From assembly GCA_013911195.1 (NCBI GenBank), contig JACETS010000140.1:1-6640 (forward strand): a DNA stretch of 6,640 bases. The letters are read 5' to 3'. Position 1 is the stretch's first letter, and each line of letters starts with the position of its first letter. The DNA comes from Verrucomicrobiales bacterium. GTDB lineage: Bacteria; Verrucomicrobiota; Verrucomicrobiia; Verrucomicrobiales; DEV007. Made by a program: the position numbers and the translations under genes. Under the pieces are notes generated by a model that saw only the letters and a list, made by a program, of their open reading frames with translations, did not search any database and was not told the origin of the DNA. Shown piece after piece: positions 1 to 6,640 of this stretch.

Positions 1-2259
1 TATCGAAAAATTAACAAGAATGGTAAAGTTACAAAAGATATAGCTTATCTAACAGCTGACCAAGAAGAAAACGAAGTCATCGCCCAAGCTAATAATCCAT
101 TAGATAATTCAGGACAATTTACTTCAGATCGGATTACAGCCAGATTTAGAGGTGACTTCCTCGAAATTGACCCTAAGGAAGCTTCCTTGATGGATGTTTC
201 CCCAAAACAACTCGTATCAATAGCAGCTTCATTGATTCCATTTTTAGAGCATGATGATGCAAACCGGGCTCTCATGGGTTCTAACATGCAACGTCAAGGT
301 GTGCCACTGCTTAGTTCAGAGTCGCCATTTGTTGGTACTGGTATGGAGGCCAAAGCTGCAAGAGACTCAAGAGCTGTCGTTGTTTCTGAGGGCTCTGGTA
401 AAGTTGCCGCAGCTACAGCTGAATTAATTGTTGTTACCCCTACGGGTGAACTTCATGTGTCTGATCAAAAGTTTTTATCAGACCCTAGAAAACTTAAAAG
501 TGAACCCAGCAAGGGAATCTATGTTTATCCTCTAAGGAAATTTATGCGTTCGAATTCTGGTACTTGTATAAACCAGAAACCTATCGTTTCAAAGGGTCAA
601 AAAGTGGAAGAGGGAGATGTTTTGGCTGACGGTCCATGCACACAACAAGGCGAATTAGCATTAGGTAAAAATGTTCTTGTCGCTTTCATGCCATGGAATG
701 GTTACAACTTTGAGGATGCCATTACAATATCTGAGAAAGTTGTTAAAGAGGACGTGTATACTTCTATTCATATTTCGAATTTTGATGTAGGTGCCAGAGA
801 TACAAAACTTGGACCTGAGGAGATAACTCGAGATATTCCCAATGTTGGAGAGGAAGCCTTATCAGATTTAGGTCCTGATGGAGTTATTCGTATTGGTGCA
901 GAAGTGAAACCAGGAGATATTCTTGTTGGTAAGATTACTCCCAAAAGTGAAACGGAATTAGCCCCTGAAGAGCGTTTATTAAGGGCTATCTTTGGAGAAA
1001 AAGCTGCTGACGTTAAAGATACATCTTTGCGTGTGCCATCTGGATGCACTGGAATAGTCATGGATGTACGAGTTTCCTCTCGTAACGTTACCGAAAAAGA
1101 ACAGATGTCCGAAGCTGAAATGAAAAAACAGCTTAAGAGTATTGATTCTGATCATAAGAAGAAGAGAGATGAATTGACTGATCAGCTCACTGAAAAACTC
1201 TCAGACATTCTTCTTGGTGAGAAAATTCCGTTAGACGTTGTTGATAGTAAATCTGGCGAGTTAATCATTCCCGCCAACAGAAAGATTACAAAGACTTTAC
1301 TTCGTAAGCTTGCAGCATCTCACGGCTCAATAGAAATTGATCCATCTCCTATTAGAAATAAGATAATGGATATCATTTCCAGCTTTGCTCCCAAATTCAG
1401 TGATGTTGATTCTGAGAGAGAGAGATCATTGGATCGTATGGAAAGTGGTGACGAGGTTGATCCTGGTATAATTAAATCTGTAAGAGTTTATGTTGCTAGT
1501 AAGCGCAAGTTATCAGTTGGTGATAAAATGGCTGGTAGGCATGGAAACAAAGGTGTTGTCGCCAAGATTGTGCCTGAGGAAGATATGCCATTCTTGGAGG
1601 ATGGAACTCCAGTTGATATTTGTTTAAACCCCTTGGGTGTTCCGTCTCGAATGAATGTTGGTCAAGTCCTGGAGACGCACTTGGGAGTAGCCGCAAAGGC
1701 CCTTGGCTTTAAGGTGGCAACCCCAATTTTTGATGGTATTCCAGAAACTAGAATTATTGATTATCTAAAAGAAGCCAAAGAAAAGGATGGATATAACTGG
1801 ATAGGTCTTAATGGTAAATCACAACTTTACGATGGTTTAACAGGAGATCCTTTTTACCAAGAAGTGGTTGTCGGTTACATTTACATGTTAAAATTGGGAC
1901 ACCTAGTTGCTGATAAGATTCACGCTAGGGCGGTCGGTCCTTATTCATTGGTCACTCAACAGCCTCTTGGAGGAAAGGCTCAGTATGGTGGTCAAAGATT
2001 TGGAGAAATGGAGGTTTGGGCACTTGAGGCGTACGGTGCTGCTTACACCCTTCAAGAATTGTTGACTGTTAAATCTGATGATGTTCAAGGAAGGACTAGG
2101 ATATATGAATCAATAGTTAAGGGAGACAACAGTCTCGAAGCTGGAACTCCAGAGTCATTCAATGTTCTCATTAAAGAAATGAGAAGTCTTTGCTTGGATG
2201 TCAAAGTAGGTGATAGGCCAATTGCTTCTGAGAGTGATGAGGATAGAACAAGTGCATAG
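1..2259 (+). CDS. rpoB: DNA-directed RNA polymerase subunit beta, 5'-truncated by window edge
   Basis: Beta subunit of RNA polymerase, which with beta' forms the active-site cleft that synthesises RNA. The frame is open from base 1, giving 752 codons; by comparison with E. coli RpoB (1342 residues) roughly the first 600 residues are upstream, including rifampicin clusters I and II. Counting from the first codon in the window: FLEHDDANRALMG at 81-93, with R98 matching E. coli R687; NGYNFEDA at 233-240, where E238 and D239 match the acidic pair near the catalytic magnesium; flap-tip segment PEERLLRAIFGEK at 322-334, the sigma region 4 contact; a charged helical insertion at about 363-485; GDKMAGRHGNKGV at 507-519, whose lysines 509 and 517 contact the initiating nucleotide; and the C-terminal clamp segment with SLVTQQPLGGKAQ at 649-661. 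The protein ends in an extra tail of about 15 residues, acidic at its end, beyond the E. coli end. It stops with TAG, 46 bases before rpoC. The frame is intact, with no sign of decay. Identification is secure. Confidence 0.99.
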   Translation, partial: YRKINKNGKVTKDIAYLTADQEENEVIAQANNPLDNSGQFTSDRITARFRGDFLEIDPKEASLMDVSPKQLVSIAASLIPFLEHDDANRALMGSNMQRQGVPLLSSESPFVGTGMEAKAARDSRAVVVSEGSGKVAAATAELIVVTPTGELHVSDQKFLSDPRKLKSEPSKGIYVYPLRKFMRSNSGTCINQKPIVSKGQKVEEGDVLADGPCTQQGELALGKNVLVAFMPWNGYNFEDAITISEKVVKEDVYTSIHISNFDVGARDTKLGPEEITRDIPNVGEEALSDLGPDGVIRIGAEVKPGDILVGKITPKSETELAPEERLLRAIFGEKAADVKDTSLRVPSGCTGIVMDVRVSSRNVTEKEQMSEAEMKKQLKSIDSDHKKKRDELTDQLTEKLSDILLGEKIPLDVVDSKSGELIIPANRKITKTLLRKLAASHGSIEIDPSPIRNKIMDIISSFAPKFSDVDSERERSLDRMESGDEVDPGIIKSVRVYVASKRKLSVGDKMAGRHGNKGVVAKIVPEEDMPFLEDGTPVDICLNPLGVPSRMNVGQVLETHLGVAAKALGFKVATPIFDGIPETRIIDYLKEAKEKDGYNWIGLNGKSQLYDGLTGDPFYQEVVVGYIYMLKLGHLVADKIHARAVGPYSLVTQQPLGGKAQYGGQRFGEMEVWALEAYGAAYTLQELLTVKSDDVQGRTRIYESIVKGDNSLEAGTPESFNVLIKEMRSLCLDVKVGDRPIASESDEDRTSA

Positions 2260-2305
2260 TAAATAGAATAGATTAATAATTACAGATTTAAGACTTTTAA
2301 AAATC
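2260..2305 (+). other. rpoB-rpoC intergenic gap
   Basis: A 46-base, strongly AT-rich gap. The rpoB stop TAG is followed in the same frame by TAA at 2260-2262 and TAG at 2269-2271. No convincing Shine-Dalgarno precedes the rpoC ATG: the nearest purine stretch is a weak TTAAGA-like run about 12-18 bases upstream. I see no terminator hairpin and no promoter with paired -35 and -10 boxes, so rpoC is inferred to be co-transcribed with rpoB. Confidence 0.7.
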
Positions 2306-5300
2306 ATGAGCGTTGAGTCCAATATCCAAGAGCTTTTTGGAGCTGATACCAAAGAATCTGGTTTCGATCAGGTAAATATCACTGTTGCTGCTGCCGATAC
2401 TATTCGCAGTTGGAGTTATGGTGAGGTGAAAAATCCAGAAACTATAAATTATAGAACATTTAAACCAGAGAAAGGTGGACTTTTCTGTGAGCGAATTTTT
2501 GGTCCAACTAAAGATTGGGAATGCGCTTGCGGAAAATACAAAAGGATTAAGCATAAAGGTGTAATATGTGATCGCTGTGGAGTTGAGGTGACTTTGTCTA
2601 GAGTTCGCCGAGAAAGACAGGGTCATATCGAACTTGCTGTTCCAGTAAGTCATATTTGGTTCTACAAGTGCATGCCTTCTCGCATCGGTTTGATGTTGGA
2701 TATGAGTGCAAGAATGCTCGAACGAGTCATTTATTATGAGGATTATATTGTCACGGATCCAGGTAATACTCCTCTAGAATTGGCTCAACTTTTAACAGAG
2801 CAAGAATTGCGTGAAGCCGAAGAAGAATTTGGTGAGGACAGCTTTAGAGCTGGAATGGGTGCAGAGGCGGTACGCGATCTTTTAGCCGGTATTGATCTCG
2901 TAGCTTTAGTTAAAGAACTCGAGGACGCGATGACAAAAACTCGCTCAAAGCAGGTTCGTAAGAAACTCTCAAAGAGACTTAAATTAGCTCAAGGATTTGC
3001 GAGTAGTCACACAAGACCAGAATGGATGATATTAGAGGTTCTTCCTGTTATCCCACCAGATCTAAGGCCTTTAGTTCCATTAGAAGGCGGAAGATTTGCT
3101 ACTTCTGACCTTAACGATCTTTATCGTCGTGTTATCAATAGAAATAATCGTTTGAAAAACTTACTTCAGCTTAAGACTCCTGAAGTAATTATTAGAAACG
3201 AAAAAAGAATGCTTCAAGAGGCAGTAGATGCTCTCTTTGATAACGGTAGACATGGTCGTGCAGTTACTGGAGCAGGAAATCGTGCCCTGAAGTCACTTTC
3301 TGATATGTTGAAAGGTAAGGGTGGAAGATTTCGCCAGAACTTGCTTGGTAAAAGGGTCGATTATTCTGGTCGTTCAGTTATCGTCATAGGTCCGGAACTC
3401 CAGCTTCATCAATGTGGATTGCCTAAGAAAATGGCTCTCGTTCTTTTTGAGCCGTTTATCATCAGGAGACTCAAAGAGTTGGGTTATGTACATACGGTGA
3501 GGTCTGCGAAGAAAATGATCGAAAGAAAAACTCCCGAAGTTTGGGATATTCTTGAGGAAGTTACCAAAGGTCATCCAGTATTATTAAACCGTGCTCCGAC
3601 TCTTCATAGATTATCAATACAGGCATTTGAGCCTGTTTTGATCGAGGGTTCTGCTATTCGTTTGCATCCTTTGACTTGTTCAGCTTACAACGCTGACTTT
3701 GACGGGGATCAAATGGCGGTTCATGTCCCTCTATCAGTTGAAGCTCAGATGGAGGCAAGACTCCTGATGTTGGCTCCTAATAATATATTTTCACCTTCAA
3801 GTGGAAGGCCGATTACAACACCATCACAGGATATAACATTAGGAAGTTACTTTCTAACTCACCATCGACATCATATTACTTACAAAGATGATGATGGTAA
3901 AAGAGTCCCACTTTTTGAATCTACTACAGAAGTTGAGTATGCAGTTGCGGAGCGTGCACTTTCTCTTCACTGTAAGATTCGGTTGGCAAATCCAGACAGA
4001 GGAAAAGATACAATTTATGGCGATCCTGATTCCGTAACAATAGAGACCACACCAGGTCGAGTTCGATTCAACGAAATCTGGCCAAAATGTGAAAATGAAG
4101 CTGGTAAATCTCTTGGTTTTATAAACGAGACTATCGCAAAGAAACAACTCTCTGATATTATTTGGAGAACTTTCCAAGTTGCAGGACCTAAAGGGACTGT
4201 AAAAACTTTGGATCTTCTAAAACAGCTTGGTTTCAAAGAAGCCACAAGAGCTGGTGTTTCAATTGGTATTACTGACATGGTAATTCCAGATGAAAAGCAA
4301 ATTGAGCTTAAGAATGCTTACAAGCAATTAGATACAGTTCAGAAACAATATACTAAGGGTATTATTACCGATGGTGAGCGATACAATAAGGTTATTGATA
4401 TTTGGACGGCAGCTGGTGATAAAATAGCTAGTGCATTATATCGTACGCTCGAATACAACGATGGTAATGAGGTGGCTAATCCTCTTTATATGATGGTTGA
4501 TTCTGGAGCTCGTGGTAATAAACAGCAAATTAAACAGCTGTCAGGTATGCGTGGATTGATGGCTAAGCCCTCTGGAGAAATTATTGAAAGACCAATAACA
4601 TCAAATTTCCGAGAAGGCTTATCCGTTCTAGAATATTTTGTTTCTACGCACGGTGCTCGAAAGGGTCTTGCGGATACGGCTCTTAAAACAGCGGATTCAG
4701 GATACTTAACTAGAAAATTAGTTGATGTTTCACAGGATGTTATTATTACCGAACATGATTGTGGTACAACTCAAGGTATTACAGTTTCTTCAGTGTATGA
4801 GGGAGACGAGGAAGTTGTTGAACTTGCCACAAGAGTTTATGGGCGTACAAGTTGTGAAAAAATTACTGATCCTGTTACTCAGGAAGTTATTGTTGAAGTT
4901 GATCAACTGATTGATGAGGCTACTTCTTTAAAATTGCAAGATATTGGGCATGAAAAAATGCGCATTCGCTCGGTTCTTACTTGTGAATCTTCAAGGGGCT
5001 GTTGTGCTATGTGTTATGGATTGAATCTTGCTAATGGAGAACCTGTAGAAATAGGACAAGCAGTTGGTATTATTGCAGCTCAATCAATTGGGGAACCAGG
5101 AACTCAGCTGACTATGCGGACTTTCCATATTGGAGGTGTTGCGCAGCAGGCATTGAAGCAACCTGTAATTCATGTTGGTCATAACGGAACAATTCGATAC
5201 AAAGATTTGAGAACAGTAGAGTCACTTGATGGAAAGTTTATTGTTCTTAATAAGAGTGGTTCATTAGCTCTTCTTGACGACAAAGGAATGGAGCTTGAAT

Positions 5301-6505
5301 CTCATCCTTTGGTTATTGGAACAATTATTGATCCAGCTGATGGAGCAAAAGTTTCTCGGGGAGATCAAATTGCAACGTGGGATCCTCATAATGTTCCAAT
5401 TATTACAGAAAAAGGAGGTAAGATTGAGTTCCGTGACATGATATCAGGAATTACTGTTAAGAAGGAAAAGGATGATGCAACGGGAGTCGAAGGAATGGTG
5501 GTTATTGAACACAAAGAGGATCTACACCCACAAATTGTTATAACAGACCCTGATACTAGCGAAATACTAGCTAGTTATTCGGTTCCTACAGGTGCACACC
5601 TTTCTGTTAAAGATAAAGAAAATATTCAAGGTGGTGCTTTGCTTGCAAGAACGCCTAGAAAGGTTGCTAAGACGAAAGATATTACTGGTGGTCTTCCAAG
5701 GGTTGCTGAATTATTTGAGGCTAGGAAACCAAAAGATAATGCAGAAATTGCAAAAATTGATGGAGTCGTTGGTTTTGATGGAATGTCTCGAGGTAAAAGA
5801 AAACTTATAATTACCAACCCTGAGACTGGTGAAATAGCCGAACATTTAATTCCGAGAAATAAGCACATAACTGTTTACGAAGATGACGTTGTTAAAAGAG
5901 CAGATCTACTCACAGATGGACCTGTAGTCCCTCATGAAATTCTGGAGATTTTAGGTACTCATGCTCTTATGGAGCATCTCGTTTTCGAGGTGCAAGAGGT
6001 TTATAGACTCCAAGGTGTTGAGATTAATGATAAACACATTGAAATTATCGTTAGACAGATGCTTCGAAAAGTTCGTATAACCGATCCTGGTGATACTACC
6101 TTTTTATGGGGTGATCAGGTTGAAAGAACTGAATTTATCCGCGTCAATGAAGAGATCGAAGAGCAAGGAGGTAAGCCTGCAGAAGGTGAGCCAGTGCTAC
6201 TTGGTATTACTAAGGCATCGCTAGAAACAGAAAGCTTTATTTCTGCTGCAAGTTTCCAAGACACAACCCGTGTTTTAACTGATGCTGCAACTCTAGGGAA
6301 AAGTGATCTTCTCAAGGGCTTCAAGGAAAACGTTATAATGGGTCACCTCATACCAGCAGGTACTGGATTCGGGACCAAAAGAAAAATATATCCTCACGAA
6401 ACGGTTGCACCGCCTGAGCTTGAAGCGAGTGAATCGGAGGAAGTTTCTGAAAATTCCGAGAACCCCGAGAGCGGTGGAGAAGAGCTTCAGCCTATTGAAG
6501 CATAA
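2306..6505 (+). CDS. rpoC: DNA-directed RNA polymerase subunit beta', complete
   Basis: Beta' subunit of RNA polymerase; it carries the catalytic magnesium site, clamp, bridge helix and trigger loop. It has 1399 residues, close to E. coli (1407). Domains in order: zinc site 1 with C73, C75, C88 and C91; clamp coiled-coil at about 268-310, the main sigma region 2 contact; switch 2 region around 338-372; catalytic NADFDGD at 462-468 with D464, D466 and D468 holding magnesium; F-loop near 732-766; bridge helix about 774-809; zinc site 2 with C819, C893, C900 and C903; trigger loop beginning near 926 with M937, R938 and H941, split by an SI3-type insertion at about 948-1121 and resuming at DITGGLPRV; then the jaw/C-terminal region and an acidic, serine-rich tail from 1371. 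ATG at 2306 is the first usual start after an in-frame stop at 2264, and the N-terminus fits the family, although no clear ribosome-binding site is seen. Unusual residues: Q105 where Met is normal, and C899 beside C900. It ends with TAA, followed by a terminator. Confidence 0.99.
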   Translation: MSVESNIQELFGADTKESGFDQVNITVAAADTIRSWSYGEVKNPETINYRTFKPEKGGLFCERIFGPTKDWECACGKYKRIKHKGVICDRCGVEVTLSRVRRERQGHIELAVPVSHIWFYKCMPSRIGLMLDMSARMLERVIYYEDYIVTDPGNTPLELAQLLTEQELREAEEEFGEDSFRAGMGAEAVRDLLAGIDLVALVKELEDAMTKTRSKQVRKKLSKRLKLAQGFASSHTRPEWMILEVLPVIPPDLRPLVPLEGGRFATSDLNDLYRRVINRNNRLKNLLQLKTPEVIIRNEKRMLQEAVDALFDNGRHGRAVTGAGNRALKSLSDMLKGKGGRFRQNLLGKRVDYSGRSVIVIGPELQLHQCGLPKKMALVLFEPFIIRRLKELGYVHTVRSAKKMIERKTPEVWDILEEVTKGHPVLLNRAPTLHRLSIQAFEPVLIEGSAIRLHPLTCSAYNADFDGDQMAVHVPLSVEAQMEARLLMLAPNNIFSPSSGRPITTPSQDITLGSYFLTHHRHHITYKDDDGKRVPLFESTTEVEYAVAERALSLHCKIRLANPDRGKDTIYGDPDSVTIETTPGRVRFNEIWPKCENEAGKSLGFINETIAKKQLSDIIWRTFQVAGPKGTVKTLDLLKQLGFKEATRAGVSIGITDMVIPDEKQIELKNAYKQLDTVQKQYTKGIITDGERYNKVIDIWTAAGDKIASALYRTLEYNDGNEVANPLYMMVDSGARGNKQQIKQLSGMRGLMAKPSGEIIERPITSNFREGLSVLEYFVSTHGARKGLADTALKTADSGYLTRKLVDVSQDVIITEHDCGTTQGITVSSVYEGDEEVVELATRVYGRTSCEKITDPVTQEVIVEVDQLIDEATSLKLQDIGHEKMRIRSVLTCESSRGCCAMCYGLNLANGEPVEIGQAVGIIAAQSIGEPGTQLTMRTFHIGGVAQQALKQPVIHVGHNGTIRYKDLRTVESLDGKFIVLNKSGSLALLDDKGMELESHPLVIGTIIDPADGAKVSRGDQIATWDPHNVPIITEKGGKIEFRDMISGITVKKEKDDATGVEGMVVIEHKEDLHPQIVITDPDTSEILASYSVPTGAHLSVKDKENIQGGALLARTPRKVAKTKDITGGLPRVAELFEARKPKDNAEIAKIDGVVGFDGMSRGKRKLIITNPETGEIAEHLIPRNKHITVYEDDVVKRADLLTDGPVVPHEILEILGTHALMEHLVFEVQEVYRLQGVEINDKHIEIIVRQMLRKVRITDPGDTTFLWGDQVERTEFIRVNEEIEEQGGKPAEGEPVLLGITKASLETESFISAASFQDTTRVLTDAATLGKSDLLKGFKENVIMGHLIPAGTGFGTKRKIYPHETVAPPELEASESEEVSENSENPESGGEELQPIEA

Positions 6506-6526
6506 CATTTAATTATAGATTATATT

Positions 6527-6564
6527 AGCTAGGCTTTCGTTCTCGGAAGCCTAGCTTTTTATTT
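6527..6564 (+). terminator. Rho-independent terminator after rpoC
   Basis: AGCTAGGCTT at 6527-6536 pairs perfectly with AAGCCTAGCT at 6547-6556. The stem can extend inward by a T-G wobble (6537/6546) and a C-G pair (6538/6545), leaving a six-base loop at 6539-6544. The last stem base begins a run of five T (6556-6560), followed by A and three more T. It lies 21 bases after the rpoC stop. The opposite strand lacks a matching U tract, so it is read as ending rightward transcription only. It probably marks the end of the rpoBC transcript. Confidence 0.93.
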
Positions 6565-6590
6565 ACAGAGCAATTTCATTTTTCTAGAAT
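6562..6590 (+). promoter_or_regulatory. Putative sigma70-type promoter for a downstream gene
   Basis: TTTACA at 6562-6567 (5 of 6 to TTGACA), a 17-base spacer, and TAGAAT at 6585-6590 (5 of 6 to TATAAT). The predicted start of transcription is near 6597. The -35 box begins inside the T tract of the rpoC terminator, so one unit would end where the next begins. The spacing is ideal and the position is sensible, but in AT-rich DNA such matches also arise by chance, and the gene it would serve is not visible. Confidence 0.5.
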
Positions 6591-6640
6591 TGAGAAATGA
6601 TTTTCAATCTATTGCAGAAGTGACCCTTTCCGATAAAGAT
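6591..6640. other. Window end, no assignable gene
   Basis: On the + strand one frame stays open to the edge (from about 6560), ending in codons for DFQSIAEVTLSDKD, but its only usual starts are TTG at 6590, which overlaps the putative -10 box, and GTG at 6620; neither has a ribosome-binding site. ATG at 6597 gives only eight codons. On the - strand, two frames could be the last codons of a convergent gene. Nothing here can be named. Confidence 0.3.

Noticed and set aside
187..2259. TTG at 187 as the start of a 690-residue protein
   Set aside because: Conserved RpoB sequence (such as YRK and VIAQANNPLD) continues upstream in the same frame to base 1, so this is an internal leucine codon and the true start is outside the window.
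2222..2300. Possible internal promoter for rpoC
   Set aside because: TAGAAT at 2264-2269 looks like a -10 box, but the bases 17 upstream (GGATAG) do not resemble a -35 box; TTGCTT at 2222 pairs only with a poor TAGAAC.
2297..2653. Minus-strand open frame of 118 codons overlapping the rpoC start
   Set aside because: It lies antisense to conserved rpoC coding sequence, has a composition typical of a shadow frame, and resembles no family I know.
3854..4278. Two overlapping minus-strand open frames of 107 and 87 codons
   Set aside because: Both are antisense to rpoC, in different frames, with no recognisable domain; the rpoC frame through here is fully conserved.
5553..5575. ATACTAGC repeated twice with a 3-base gap, plus the palindrome ACTAGCTAGT
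   Set aside because: It sits inside the SI3-coding part of rpoC and the encoded residues are ordinary; too short to claim a site, and likely chance.
6527..6556. Hairpin as a bidirectional terminator
   Set aside because: On the minus strand the stem is followed by AATATAATC rather than a T run, so only rightward termination is supported.
6597..6623. ATG at 6597 as a leaderless gene start at the predicted transcription start
   Set aside because: The frame closes with TGA after eight codons and resembles nothing known.

Overview
The window lies inside the bacterial rpoBC transcription unit and holds two large genes on the + strand, followed by a short spacer. Positions 1-2259 are the 3' part of rpoB (RNA polymerase beta subunit). 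It is open from the first base, so its 5' end, including the main rifampicin-binding clusters, lies upstream of the window. Positions 2306-6505 are a complete rpoC (beta' subunit, 1399 codons). The two subunits pair to form the catalytic core of RNA polymerase, and the usual order (rpoB then rpoC, short gap, same strand) is kept. No other gene is convincingly present.

The proteins point to a Gram-negative-type bacterium, most likely the Planctomycetes-Verrucomicrobia-Chlamydiae group, with Verrucomicrobiota (Opitutae-like) my best guess. Reasons: RpoC carries the large trigger-loop insertion (SI3) of E. coli-type enzymes, which is absent from Firmicutes and Actinobacteria. RpoB has the helical, lysine- and glutamate-rich insertion after the flap that I associate with chlamydial and verrucomicrobial beta subunits, and it lacks the extra helical segment E. 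coli has before the ATPVFDG-like motif. Several stretches (for example the beta' ending around residues 1290-1355) resemble my memory of verrucomicrobial sequences. Base composition is low, roughly 40% G+C by eye, which would fit a marine, AT-rich member. This placement is from memory and not from a search.

Layout: 1-2259 rpoB 3' part; 2260-2305 AT-rich 46-base gap with in-frame repeat stops and no clear Shine-Dalgarno; 2306-6505 rpoC; 6527-6564 a strong Rho-independent terminator; 6562-6590 a good sigma70-type promoter that starts inside the terminator's T tract; 6591-6640 the presumed leader of a gene beyond the window. The terminator-promoter pair suggests the rpoBC unit ends here and that rpsL, rpsG or fusA are not read through from it at this point.

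I found no previously undescribed system. This is an ordinary core-genome region. The points worth a second look are small: two unusual residues in conserved parts of beta', acidic tails on both subunits, the weak start signal of rpoC, and the tight terminator-promoter junction.
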